This document shows positions 18,313 to 27,298 of a stretch of DNA of 64,000 nucleotides, one piece after another. Origin of the DNA: Vibrio marinisediminis (GTDB lineage Bacteria; Pseudomonadota; Gammaproteobacteria; Enterobacterales; Vibrionaceae); the NCBI RefSeq assembly GCF_014050145.1, contig NZ_JACFYF010000001.1, positions 186,001 to 250,000 of the forward strand, written 5' to 3'. The notes under the pieces were generated by a model that saw only the letters and a list, made by a program, of their open reading frames with translations, searched no databases and was not told the origin of the DNA. The position numbers and the translations under genes are program-made. Within the stretch, counting starts at the first letter, position 1; the number at the start of each line of letters is the position of its first letter.

Positions 18313-19208
18313 AATTGCAGCCTTTAAAAGTAACTAAAAAAGCATCCTTTCATTTTTGAAAACTCATTTTGCGGCTATTTTCTCACCAAATCCGCAAATT
18401 TCAAGCACTAAATACTCACTCTTTTTGGCTATTTTTTACCCATCAAATACAGAAACATTTTATTAACAATAAAACTTTACTTACCCCTTATTATTCTGCA
18501 ACTTACGTTATTAGAATCATAAAAAAGGATTATTCATTAACAACTTGTTATCATTATTTCAATTCAAAATTTGTTCAAAAATGTGACGATTAACAAGCGC
18601 TATCGTCAAGAGAAGGAAAAATGAAGCTTTGCTAATTTTGACTATATACTCTAAATCGAGTCCATTAGCGCTCTTTGCACTGCTCAAAATGAGTGGCTAA
18701 CCTTCCACCTCTAGTGCACAAAATGTAATGTTCACATTGACGCAAATGGATGAAATCATCACCACTCTAAATATTTGCATACCCACAACTCATAGCAATA
18801 TTAATTACAAATGAATTAGAACCGCTCTATATAAATTAATTTTCAACAATCAAACCAAACTCAATAAATGAATGTTATATGCATCACACTTTCTTTTAAT
18901 TTTTGTCATGCAGTTCTCATTCCAATAAACAGTAATTTGAGTAATCAGTAAGTGAGTATCTATTAAAATACGGTAAAATTTACTCGAGTCGATATTTAGT
19001 TCAAATTATCAATTTATTTTCACTTGAATTTTATTGACTTAGATTGGTTAAACCTTAGACTGGTGTTAGCTAGAAAACGGTTCTTGTCTAGAACGCCGTT
19101 TCGTTGGAATTGACATGTTTCTATCGTGACGTCGTGCGCAATAGCAATCTCCTTTTCCACGCTATCCGTGCCGCTTAGGCGTAACAGAGAAATTCATAGG
19201 AAAGACAG
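18313..19208. other. Long AT-rich intergenic region before the cold-shock gene
   Basis: Nearly 900 bases without a credible gene. The only frame (18369-18593, plus) has no family match in memory and no ribosome-binding site. The last 170 bases probably hold a long leader of the cold-shock transcript, with TTGACT near 19034 as a possible -35. Confidence 0.4.
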
Positions 19209-19418
19209 ATGTCAGATACAGTGACTGGTACAGTAAAATGGTTCAACGAAACTAAAGGCTTTGGTTTCATTAAGCAAGAAAACGGCCCTGACGTATTCGC
19301 ACACTTTAGTGCAATTACAGGCGACGGTTTCCGCACTCTAGCTGAAGGCCAAGCAGTTGAATTCACAATTACTCAAGGTCAAAAAGGTCCACAAGCTGAG
19401 AACATCAAAGTTCTTTAA
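19209..19418 (+). CDS. Cold-shock protein (CspA family)
   Basis: A 69-residue OB-fold protein with RNP1 (KGFGFIKQ) and RNP2 (VFAHFSAI), the standard CspA length. It binds single-stranded RNA and opens structures at low temperature. The ribosome-binding site AGGAAAG precedes it. A long upstream leader, as in cspA genes, is likely. A terminator follows within 50 bases. Confidence 0.92.
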   Translation: MSDTVTGTVKWFNETKGFGFIKQENGPDVFAHFSAITGDGFRTLAEGQAVEFTITQGQKGPQAENIKVL

Positions 19419-19439
19419 TTTGTCGACAAAATCGATTTT

Positions 19440-19467
19440 AATAGCCAGCTAATTTAGCTGGCTATTT
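19440..19467 (+). terminator. Intrinsic terminator of the cold-shock gene
   Basis: AATAGCCAGCTAA/TTAGCTGGCTATT hairpin followed by T-rich sequence. Confidence 0.75.
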
Positions 19468-19489
19468 TCATTTCTGGTGACTCATAAAT

Positions 19490-20029
19490 ATGGCACTCAA
19501 ACCAACAATATATAAATTCCGCATTGCGCTTTCTGATACCAATCGTGATTACTACGATTCACTTACTTGCACAATTGCTCTCCACCCTTCAGAAACAGTG
19601 TCTCGAATGATGGCTCGCGTGATGGCATTTTGTCTAAACGCTTCTCCAGAGTTGGTTTTTACTAAAGGTCTATCGACCATAGAAGAACCGGATCTTTGGC
19701 TAAAAGCATTAGACGGTACGCTAGAGCAGTGGATTGAAGTCGGCGAGCCAGCGGTGGATCGAGTAAAGAAAGCGACACGTCTAGCAAAAGAAGTCCACAT
19801 CTATGCCTTTAACAGCAAATCTGATGTGTGGTGGAACCAATCCAAAAGTAAGTTGGCAGCTCTTAACGCATCAATCCATCGCTTTAACGATACTGAAATT
19901 GACGCTTTGGCACAGAGTGTCCAACGAGGAATGGAATTGTCAGTAATGATTACTGGTAATAGCCTATTCGTTGACAGTAGCGATAGTTCGCATGAAATCA
20001 CATGGGAAACACTACAAAGCCATGATTGA
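19490..20029 (+). CDS. YaeQ family protein
   Basis: A 179-residue protein with the family opening PTIYKFRIALSDTNRDYYDSL and the KPDLWLK-like segment EPDLWLKALDGT. YaeQ has a PD-(D/E)XK-like fold and was named as a possible RfaH suppressor in E. coli; its real function is unclear. It overlaps the following gene by eight bases, so the two are likely cotranslated. Confidence 0.85.
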   Translation: MALKPTIYKFRIALSDTNRDYYDSLTCTIALHPSETVSRMMARVMAFCLNASPELVFTKGLSTIEEPDLWLKALDGTLEQWIEVGEPAVDRVKKATRLAKEVHIYAFNSKSDVWWNQSKSKLAALNASIHRFNDTEIDALAQSVQRGMELSVMITGNSLFVDSSDSSHEITWETLQSHD

Positions 20030-20558
20030 TTTAAAGCAAGCCATTTGTGACATCAAAGCAGACCAGCTTAATTGCGTTCACTTTGAGTCATTACAATGGC
20101 AGCAGTTTTATCAAGGGAACAATGGCTTATTCGAAAAGGTTCAACATGCAAAACCCACTAGGGCTGCTTCTCAGCACTTGTTGGGGTTACTGACAAAAGC
20201 GCATATTGAATCGTTAAGCCAAATCGAAGCTCATCGAAGCTCTGTCGCTGCAATGAACCAAGCCTTTGAGCAGCAGTTAGGAAAGGAGCATGCCGCTAAC
20301 TTTCATTACCAAGATGGCGAGCAACTCGTTTTGGTGACTCACCTGTGGCTCTATCTGCAAGGCTATTTAAACATGGATTTTAGCCTCGCCAATGATCATG
20401 CGGAGCAAACCGCAGCCACCTTAGTGAGCCTCAAAGGAGGCGATACTCAAGTGATAAGAACTGACTTCATGGCCAGCTTTTATCAAGGCAAAAACGTCAC
20501 CCAACAGGCATCAGAAACTCATGGTTTTATCCATTGGTTGAAAAATCTCTTTCGGTAA
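20022..20558 (+). CDS. Hypothetical protein coupled to YaeQ
   Basis: A 178-residue soluble protein, unrecognised. I chose ATG 20022 (MIDLKQAI) because it sits at the YaeQ stop (ATGATTGA overlap); a longer frame from 19971 lies inside yaeQ. The N-terminal half is helical (EHAANFHYQDGEQLVLVTHLW); the end is NLFR. Tight coupling suggests a role linked to YaeQ. Confidence 0.65.
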   Translation: MIDLKQAICDIKADQLNCVHFESLQWQQFYQGNNGLFEKVQHAKPTRAASQHLLGLLTKAHIESLSQIEAHRSSVAAMNQAFEQQLGKEHAANFHYQDGEQLVLVTHLWLYLQGYLNMDFSLANDHAEQTAATLVSLKGGDTQVIRTDFMASFYQGKNVTQQASETHGFIHWLKNLFR

Positions 20559-20564
20559 AATAAA

Positions 20565-20595
20565 AATAGCGCCTATTATTATGGCGCTATTTTTT
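20565..20595. terminator. Intrinsic terminator
   Basis: AAATAGCGCC, nine bases, GGCGCTATTT then a T run. Ends the yaeQ unit; may also serve the convergent glycosidase-like gene. Confidence 0.75.
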
Positions 20596-20626
20596 TAGTT
20601 CAGACTGTCCCTAGTCAGCGAAACCA

Positions 20627-22207
20627 CTAGTGCGTAAATACAATGGCATCAGAGACTTCTCGTTCGCTAGCATCAGACGAAGACCCCGTTCTTTTTCCAT
20701 CAACGACCATCATTGATGAACCACCACCATCGAGGTTGATAGCACTCTTAGTCCCTAGAGATTTCATCATCACCGCCATATCCGTAATGCTTGCACCTTC
20801 TGTTACTGTCGGAGCTCGACCATACACAACAGCGGCATACAATACATTTTCAGCTGTTACACCCAAAGCAGTTCTTGGGTGACGACGTAATACCCAACCA
20901 TTATAGAATCCTTCACGGTTTTCCATCGCGCCGCTCACGCCTAGACCATCATCATCTTGTGAACCGGCATGATTACCTGTTGAAGGGTAAGGATTAAAAC
21001 CTTGGGTATTACGAGACGCTTTATCAATTTCAAAGTTGGTGACTAAACTCGGTCCCGCATTGAGCATTGAGAGCCCTTTGGTCAGTGCCACCTCTTTACC
21101 ATCGACTAATACCTTGCTTTCAATTGTGACCGTATCACCAAGCTTAACACTTAGCGTTGCCTCACCACTGAGCTGAATATACTGATGTTCAGAAGTAATC
21201 TGGCTGCCTCTGCTAGGGTTAATCGCCACGACTTTACCCGCCGCGTCTAGGATAATTTCACTGCCTTCTCCTTTTGGAGTTTGGCTACCATAGGCACTGT
21301 TATAAACAATGATTTCACTGTCATCGGTACAAACAAAGTCATGAATGGCTTCTGTCGAAGGCGTATCACCAAAGCCACCGCAGTTTAAAATAATGCCCGG
21401 TTTACGGTTTAAGCCATCAATGCGAAGCTCTTGATTATTATGAGAGAGTAGAACTTGAGTTTCTACCGACGCACCAATCATCACTTTCGAATGATTGCCC
21501 GAATTATCAATAATTAAAACCGGTCGTTGATTAGCCGCCTCACGAAGTAACTCTCCATCTTGTACATAAAGACCCGCTGGCGCACCTAAATCCCCGACTT
21601 TATCGCTAAATGCAAAAAAACCACCATTCACTGCCGCTAACGCATTGTTTCTCTTCGCCATACTTGACACAGTTTCTGCAGTGGTGATCTTGTCATTAGC
21701 CAAAATGCTTTCAACCTTGCCTTGATACTGGTTTAAATCGATGCGCAGTAAGCTGATATCAAAAGGACCACGGGTTGGGTATCCATCTTGAGCTGAAAAA
21801 CGGGTTGAAAAACTTAAATCACTTTGCTTGAGTTGCGTTGCAAAATCGCCAGCTTGCTCTGCACTAGAAAACCCTCGAATTCGTACAATTTCCCCTAACG
21901 GCCGGCCATTTGGCGCAGGCTCTGGCGCGACTTCTACCGTGTGTTGGATATCAAGTTTCTTTAACGTAGCAACGTATTGAGCAACTGTTTTTTCATTCAG
22001 CACGCCGCTAGAAAGCAAGTAGGTTTCATTATGCGATTCACCACGCACGACTTGATAAAAATCAACCCCTTCGGCTAATTTCTGATGCTCTACTGATTGT
22101 GTTAAAGCACTATCACCAACCCCTAAATCCGGAATATCCCATTGGGAAGCATGAGCCAAAAACGGCAAGCTAGAAATTAGCATCGCAAGCAAAGTTTTAT
22201 TCATCAC
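20627..22207 (-). CDS. Secreted phosphodiester glycosidase family protein (NAGPA domain)
   Basis: A 526-residue protein with a signal peptide (residues 1-20, LPFLAHA). After an N-terminal SPOR-like region (about 50-130) it has the NAGPA core with AAVNGGFFAF and a C-terminal GVTAENVLYAAVVYG plus NLDGGGSSMMVVDG. The domain removes a GlcNAc-phosphodiester cap in lysosomal enzymes; in bacteria it acts on cell-surface or wall-linked phosphodiester sugars. Monocistronic; substrate unknown. Confidence 0.8.
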   Translation of the reverse strand: MMNKTLLAMLISSLPFLAHASQWDIPDLGVGDSALTQSVEHQKLAEGVDFYQVVRGESHNETYLLSSGVLNEKTVAQYVATLKKLDIQHTVEVAPEPAPNGRPLGEIVRIRGFSSAEQAGDFATQLKQSDLSFSTRFSAQDGYPTRGPFDISLLRIDLNQYQGKVESILANDKITTAETVSSMAKRNNALAAVNGGFFAFSDKVGDLGAPAGLYVQDGELLREAANQRPVLIIDNSGNHSKVMIGASVETQVLLSHNNQELRIDGLNRKPGIILNCGGFGDTPSTEAIHDFVCTDDSEIIVYNSAYGSQTPKGEGSEIILDAAGKVVAINPSRGSQITSEHQYIQLSGEATLSVKLGDTVTIESKVLVDGKEVALTKGLSMLNAGPSLVTNFEIDKASRNTQGFNPYPSTGNHAGSQDDDGLGVSGAMENREGFYNGWVLRRHPRTALGVTAENVLYAAVVYGRAPTVTEGASITDMAVMMKSLGTKSAINLDGGGSSMMVVDGKRTGSSSDASEREVSDAIVFTH

Positions 22208-22387
22208 GTTTATCTCTTTTTATTTTACGTTTCAAATTAAGTGTATAAGCGAGCTATATTTACGTCCGAGATAAAACTCACACTCTTCTAGCCTGTCATT
22301 TTGGAATTGTGATATTCGATCAGAATAAAAAATAATGTATAACGATTCGTTGTATCAGCAACAGCGGTGACAAATTTGTAGACAAAT

Positions 22388-22412
22388 AAAAACTGCCATT
22401 AAGACAGTTTTT
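22388..22412 (-). terminator. Intrinsic terminator after hmp
   Basis: AAAAACTG and CAGTTTTT form an eight-bp stem with a nine-base loop, beyond the hmp stop. Confidence 0.7.
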
Positions 22413-22449
22413 ATTTATTAGGGAAGAATTGCTTTATCGCTATAAATGG

Positions 22450-23622
22450 TTACAGATAAGCATGTGGTCCAAAAACTTCATAGTGAATGCTCTCTCTTGA
22501 AACATTCATTGCATCAAGCTGTCTGACTACCGATTCCATAAAAGCAACGGGACCACATAGGTAGAACTCACCGTCTACTATTGGTAAATCAACAATCTTG
22601 CCGAGATCCATCATTCCATGCTGATCCCGATACCATGTTTGATGTTGCCAATTGTTTAACTCAATTAACTTCTTGGTTTCATCTGCGAATGTATGCTCAG
22701 ATTTAGACTCGCAAGCATAGAAATAACTGACATTGGCTTTATGAGTGTTTGCCAAAGTGTGCGCCATCGCTTGAATCGGTGTCGCCCCTACGCCAGCGGC
22801 AATAAGCACAACAGGCTTATCGGTTTCTTGATAGTAGAAATCCCCAGCAGGTGGGTAAACCATCAAGGAGTCACCCACTTTTAGTTCATTATGCAAAAAA
22901 TGGGAAACCACGCCTTGGTAGTTCCCCTCATGACTTTGTTCACCCTCACGCTTAACCGAAATTCGATAGCTTGCGCCATTGGGCGCTTGGGAAAGTGAGT
23001 ATTGGCGAATTTCTACATGCTCACTATTGGTTGGTTTAACTTCAATGCCTAAATACTGACCCGGCTTAAAACCAGCGATCGCCCTACCATCTGCTGGTTT
23101 AAGCTCAAAACTGGTTACAAAATCAGACTCAACTGTCTTGTTATCAATCGTGAATTCACGTGCACCGCGCCAGCCACCATCTAAGCTTGCATTGAGTTGA
23201 TATAACGCGTCTTCACGGTCAATAAACACTTGTGCTAAAAATAAGTAAGCGGCTGTCCACGCTTGCTCTACCTCAGGCGTAAAAGTGTCTGGTGCGAGTT
23301 CACGTAGTGTTTCGATTAAATGATGCCCTACAATTTGATAGTGCTCTGCCTGAATATTAAAACTCGTATGTTTATGAGCAATACGTTCTACCGCTTGTGT
23401 CAATGCTGACAAGTTTTCAATGTTTTTCGCGTAAGCCGCGATGGCTTCAAATAGTGCAACACTCTGGCGCCCTGTTTGTTGATGCGTCATATTAAAAATG
23501 TCTTTCAACTCAGGATTGTGGTTAAACATTCTTTGATAGAAATGCTGGGTCAACGCAGGTCCTGCGTTTTCCAACAAAGGGATGGTACTTTTAACAACTG
23601 TGATATGTTTTTCGTTGAGCAT
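22450..23622 (-). CDS. hmp: Flavohemoprotein, nitric oxide dioxygenase
   Basis: About 390 residues from MLNEKHI (ATG 23622; the frame opens earlier at 23697 but that lies upstream of the promoter). It has an N-terminal globin domain, then an FAD domain with RQYSLSQAPNG and an NAD domain with AAGVGATPIQAM and the C-terminal YEVFGPH. It converts NO and oxygen to nitrate using NADPH in the cytoplasm. It is transcribed divergently from norR and carries a sigma-54 promoter with NorR sites. Confidence 0.93.
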   Translation of the reverse strand: MLNEKHITVVKSTIPLLENAGPALTQHFYQRMFNHNPELKDIFNMTHQQTGRQSVALFEAIAAYAKNIENLSALTQAVERIAHKHTSFNIQAEHYQIVGHHLIETLRELAPDTFTPEVEQAWTAAYLFLAQVFIDREDALYQLNASLDGGWRGAREFTIDNKTVESDFVTSFELKPADGRAIAGFKPGQYLGIEVKPTNSEHVEIRQYSLSQAPNGASYRISVKREGEQSHEGNYQGVVSHFLHNELKVGDSLMVYPPAGDFYYQETDKPVVLIAAGVGATPIQAMAHTLANTHKANVSYFYACESKSEHTFADETKKLIELNNWQHQTWYRDQHGMMDLGKIVDLPIVDGEFYLCGPVAFMESVVRQLDAMNVSRESIHYEVFGPHAYL

Positions 23623-23679
23623 GAGAATTTTTCTCCTAATTATTATATTGGCTCTATAAGATTTGAGCCGGAACAGATA

Positions 23680-23697
23680 CAGCACGATTAATGCCAA
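23680..23697 (-). promoter_or_regulatory. Sigma-54 promoter of hmp
   Basis: On the minus strand: TTGGCATTAATCGTGCTG, with GG and GC ten bases apart as in the -24/-12 consensus. It lies about 60 bases before the hmp start and downstream of the NorR sites. Confidence 0.65.
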
Positions 23698-23750
23698 CTC
23701 AACATCCCTTGTGCTTACTATCGATGAGCAAAGAAAAAGACTGAATTCAT

Positions 23751-23785
23751 GTCAAAATGACACCTTTATTTCAAGTCAAAATGAC
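23751..23785. promoter_or_regulatory. Two NorR binding sites
   Basis: The same perfect palindrome-like core GTCAAAATGAC occurs at 23751-23761 and 23775-23785. Each fits the NorR GT-N7-AC pattern. Spacing is 24 bases, and both lie upstream of the hmp sigma-54 promoter. Confidence 0.75.
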
Positions 23786-23821
23786 TCTAGAATGACGGTA
23801 AAACCCATCTTAGGTTCACTG

Positions 23822-25402
23822 ATGCAAGATATTTCAATTTCGACCTTACTGGATATGACGGCAGGATTAGCCAGTGGTCACAACGATCAAGATCGTTTCA
23901 ACAAGCTGCTTGATGCTATCCGTAAAGCCGTTCAGTGTGATTGCGTCGCCTTACTTGGCTTGCAAGGCGACACCTTACTCCCGCTCGCAGTTCAAGGTGT
24001 CACACGAGATACCCTAGGTCGGCGTTTCAAAGTCAGCGATCACCCTCGCTTTGAGAAAATTAGTCAGGCAAAAAGCGTTGTTCGCTTTGATGCCGATAGC
24101 TCACTGCCCGACCCATTCGATGGATTATTACTTGATTACGATGGTGAATTACCTATGCATGCTTGTATGGGGTTACCTCTCATATACGCAGACCAATTGC
24201 TTGGCATTCTTACCTTTGATAGTTTGACGCCCAACATCTTTGATTCCATTCCAGAACGCAGCTTAGAGGCTCTTTCAGCCATTGTCGCCTCACACCTTAA
24301 GGTGGCGTTAACCGTTTCACAACTTGAGCAACAAGCCAAACAGACTCTGCAAAAACTTGAAGAACTAAATCAAGAAGTGTGGGAGCGTGATGGCGGTGAC
24401 ATTATCGGTAACAGTGCGGCCATGCAGCATTTAAAAGCGGATATTTCAGTGGTTGCCCCTTCCGACTTCACCATTTTGATCCATGGCGAAACCGGTGTGG
24501 GCAAAGAACTGGTCGCACGCAGCTTGCATCATCAATCTCATCGAAGTAGCCAGCCCTTAATCTATGTAAACTGCGCCGCTATTGCGGAATCGCTGATTGA
24601 GAGTGAACTCTTTGGTCATGTTAAAGGCGCCTTTACTGGTGCAGACAAATCCCGCCTTGGCAAATTTGCCCTTGCCGATGGGGGCACGCTGTTTCTAGAT
24701 GAAATTGGCGAGTTAAGCCTAACCGCACAAAGCAAACTATTACGCGCGCTGCAGAACAACGAAATACAACCCGTTGGGCAAGATAACGTGCAAAGCATTG
24801 ATGTGCGCGTACTCGCTGCCACTAACCGTGATTTACTCAAAGAAGTAGAGCAAGGGCGATTCCGACCTGATTTATACCATCGCTTAAGTGTGTACCCTCT
24901 TACCGTGCCTCCGCTTCGCGAGCGTGAAGAAGATGCGATTTTACTGGCGGGTTACTTCCTTGAACAAGCGAGAAAGAAACTTGGTATCGTGCAGTTAAAA
25001 TTTGCCAAAGACGCATTAATCCAGCTTCCTCGCTATGATTGGCCGGGCAACGTACGCGAGCTAGAACACGTCATCAACCGTGCTGCATTAAAAGCTCGCG
25101 CTCGCGGAGCTATGAATCGAACTATCTCTGTCAATTCTATCGACTTGGCAATTGATGCCAGCCCCCAAAATGCCAGTTCAGTTGCCTCGACGCGTACAGT
25201 TAAGCAAACGTCGATTGAAGTTAAGGATTTGCGTAAAGCCACAGACGAATATCAAACCGCCCTGATTATTCAAGCCTTGCAGCAAGCCAATTTTAACTGG
25301 GCTAGCGCGGCGAGGCAGCTAAACATTGACCGAGCCAATTTAGTTCGCTTAGCCAAGCGATTGGGTATTCAAGTGACTAAACAGCATAATATTAATTACT
25401 AA
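23822..25402 (+). CDS. norR: NorR, nitric-oxide-responsive sigma-54 activator
   Basis: A GAF domain (about residues 10-170) senses NO through a non-haem iron in E. coli. It is followed by an AAA+ domain with Walker A GETGVGKE and the sigma-54-contact loop GAFTGA, and a C-terminal HTH. I chose ATG 23822 because [11 protein letters not shown] aligns with the E. coli NorR start; 23792 (MTVKPIL) is an alternative, but one NorR site would lie in its ribosome-binding region. It activates the divergent hmp promoter. Confidence 0.9.
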   Translation: MQDISISTLLDMTAGLASGHNDQDRFNKLLDAIRKAVQCDCVALLGLQGDTLLPLAVQGVTRDTLGRRFKVSDHPRFEKISQAKSVVRFDADSSLPDPFDGLLLDYDGELPMHACMGLPLIYADQLLGILTFDSLTPNIFDSIPERSLEALSAIVASHLKVALTVSQLEQQAKQTLQKLEELNQEVWERDGGDIIGNSAAMQHLKADISVVAPSDFTILIHGETGVGKELVARSLHHQSHRSSQPLIYVNCAAIAESLIESELFGHVKGAFTGADKSRLGKFALADGGTLFLDEIGELSLTAQSKLLRALQNNEIQPVGQDNVQSIDVRVLAATNRDLLKEVEQGRFRPDLYHRLSVYPLTVPPLREREEDAILLAGYFLEQARKKLGIVQLKFAKDALIQLPRYDWPGNVRELEHVINRAALKARARGAMNRTISVNSIDLAIDASPQNASSVASTRTVKQTSIEVKDLRKATDEYQTALIIQALQQANFNWASAARQLNIDRANLVRLAKRLGIQVTKQHNINY

Positions 25403-25471
25403 TTATGTTTATGTGATGTGTCCAGGTTGTTATAATGCATACGTTTTTTATTACAAATGAATAGGAATGTC

Positions 25472-25831
25472 ATGAAAGTCATACGTTGGATCCTTGGTCG
25501 CATTATTCTGTTATTGGACTTTGTATTCTCGCCGAGAGGGGTAAAACGCACGGCGGAAGATCAACACGTTGTCGATCAACAGTCAGCTCAATTAGCCTTG
25601 TATCAGTTCGATGCTTGTCCATTTTGCGTAAAAGTAAGACGTTCAATGAAACGTCAATCAATCAAAGTCGAACTGAAAGATGCAAAAAACAACCCTCAAC
25701 ACAGAGCAGAGCTAGAATCTGGTGGCGGTAGAGTTAAGGTGCCGTGCCTACGTATCGAGAAAGAAGATGGCGTTGAATGGATGTATGAATCTTCTGATAT
25801 CGTCGCTTATTTAGAAAAAGAATTTGCCTAA
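25472..25831 (+). CDS. Glutaredoxin-family protein with N-terminal membrane helix
   Basis: About 119 residues. An N-terminal hydrophobic helix (WILGRIILLLDFVFS) is followed by a glutaredoxin domain with active site CPFC and the cis-proline region KVPCLRI. I chose ATG 25472 (MKVIRW) because AGGA lies upstream; 25457 is in frame. Probably a membrane-tethered disulfide reductase facing the cytoplasm. Terminator follows. Confidence 0.82.
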   Translation: MKVIRWILGRIILLLDFVFSPRGVKRTAEDQHVVDQQSAQLALYQFDACPFCVKVRRSMKRQSIKVELKDAKNNPQHRAELESGGGRVKVPCLRIEKEDGVEWMYESSDIVAYLEKEFA

Positions 25832-25881
25832 ACACCCTCATACCAACTATCTTAAAATCATATAGATAGCTGTTATATGCG

Positions 25882-25925
25882 CCCCCCAACTTGGTTATCT
25901 TGTGTACTTGTTGGGGGAGTTTTCA
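25882..25925 (+). terminator. Intrinsic terminator
   Basis: CCCCCAAC and GTTGGGGG flank a 19-base loop and are followed by AGTTTT. It ends the glutaredoxin unit. Confidence 0.6.
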
Positions 25926-26014
25926 AGCGCAATCAGCCGTGCCATCCTCAACGCACAATACGCCGCTATCACCGTTTTTCATTATGGCGGATATTGAAAT
26001 AGGAGCGTGATTTT

Positions 26015-26647
26015 ATGGATAAATTCACTGTTATTCCCTTTGAACCAAATCGAATAAAAGCCATCGTCTTTGATCTTGATAATACCTTAGTCAGTTCCGA
26101 TATGAATTTCTTCTGGTTACGAGATGAACTTGGCTGTCCAGATGGCATTGATTTGCTCACATTCACTGATGAAATTGCCTGCCCCAATCAACGTGCTGAT
26201 GCAACGAAAAAGATCCTTGATCATGAAATGGAAGACGCGAGAAGCTCCCACCCTATGCCTGGATGCTCATCCATTTTGCAATATATCGAACAACAAGCGA
26301 TGCATACCGCGATTATCACCCGCAACTGTTTTGAGGCAGCATCCACCAAAGTAAAACACAACAATCTTAATATTCATCGCATTATCAGCCGTGAGCACTT
26401 TGCACCAAAGCCCTCACCCGATGCGTTGAATTCATTGGCTGATGAGTGGCAGTTGTACCCAAACGAGCTGCTTTATGTCGGTGACTATCTGTATGATTTG
26501 CAATCCGCCATTAACGCGAACATGCCTTCATGTTTGGTCAATCATGGCATTGAAAAACCGTTTGAACATCAAGCGTCAGTGGTTGTTCCACATTTAAATG
26601 ATCTAACGCGGTTGCTTACCCGCCACAATAAGAGTAACAATAAATAA
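26015..26647 (+). CDS. HAD-family hydrolase
   Basis: A 210-residue HAD phosphatase with motif I FDLDNT (nucleophile Asp), motif II TRN, motif III Lys near PKPSPD and motif IV GDYLYDLQSA. The layout fits HAD-IA phosphoglycolate phosphatase-like enzymes, but the substrate is unknown. It stands just before the potassium efflux genes and may be cotranscribed with them (30-base gap). Confidence 0.85.
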   Translation: MDKFTVIPFEPNRIKAIVFDLDNTLVSSDMNFFWLRDELGCPDGIDLLTFTDEIACPNQRADATKKILDHEMEDARSSHPMPGCSSILQYIEQQAMHTAIITRNCFEAASTKVKHNNLNIHRIISREHFAPKPSPDALNSLADEWQLYPNELLYVGDYLYDLQSAINANMPSCLVNHGIEKPFEHQASVVVPHLNDLTRLLTRHNKSNNK

Positions 26648-26677
26648 CAAATTCAATAATATGGTAGGAAACCGACG

Positions 26678-27298
26678 ATGCCTAAAAACAAAGTGCTGGT
26701 ATTGTATGCTCACCCCTCTCAGCATCGCTCCGAAGTAAACCAGTCGCTCTTTCACGCTGCCGAAAATATTGAAGGGGTCACCACCGTTGACCTGTACTAC
26801 GAATACCCAAGCTATAACATCAACATCGACCGAGAACAAAAACGTTTAGTGGATCATGATGTGATCATTTTCCAGTTCCCCCTTTACTGGTACTCCACGC
26901 CAGCCATGCTCAAAGAGTGGCAAGACCTAGTACTAGAATACGGCTTTGCTTATGGTAGCCAAGGCATCGCACTAAAAGGTAAACGCTTCATGTGCGCCCT
27001 TTCTGCCGGAGGAAGAGCCGACGCTTACCAAACCAAAGGCTACAATCACTTTACTATTCGTGAGCTTCTCTACCCGATTGAACAGATGGCAGCGCTGACA
27101 GGCATGCTGTACATGGCACCGCTGGCGCTCTTTGGTGCCCGAACGGCAAAAGAGGAAGGGCGAGTTGCTCAACATACGAAACAATGGCAAAAGCTACTAA
27201 CGGCTTTGGTTAACGACCAGTTCGATTATAAGCGAGCTTATGAAGTGGAAAAGATTAACCCATACCTCAATCAACTGATCCTAGGAGAGAAGGAATGA
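26678..27298 (+). CDS. KefG/KefF-like NAD(P)H:quinone oxidoreductase
   Basis: A 206-residue flavodoxin-like protein with opening VLVLYAHPSQHRSEVN and a quinone-reductase PLYWYSTPAMLKEWQD segment. KefF/KefG proteins bind FMN and are the activating partners of the KefC/KefB potassium channels. It overlaps the transporter start by four bases (ATGA), which matches that partnership. Confidence 0.85.
   Translation: MPKNKVLVLYAHPSQHRSEVNQSLFHAAENIEGVTTVDLYYEYPSYNINIDREQKRLVDHDVIIFQFPLYWYSTPAMLKEWQDLVLEYGFAYGSQGIALKGKRFMCALSAGGRADAYQTKGYNHFTIRELLYPIEQMAALTGMLYMAPLALFGARTAKEEGRVAQHTKQWQKLLTALVNDQFDYKRAYEVEKINPYLNQLILGEKE

Noticed and set aside
18369-18593. 74-residue plus-strand ORF in the gap before the cold-shock gene
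   Set aside because: Composition looks random for AT-rich DNA, no ribosome-binding site and no family.
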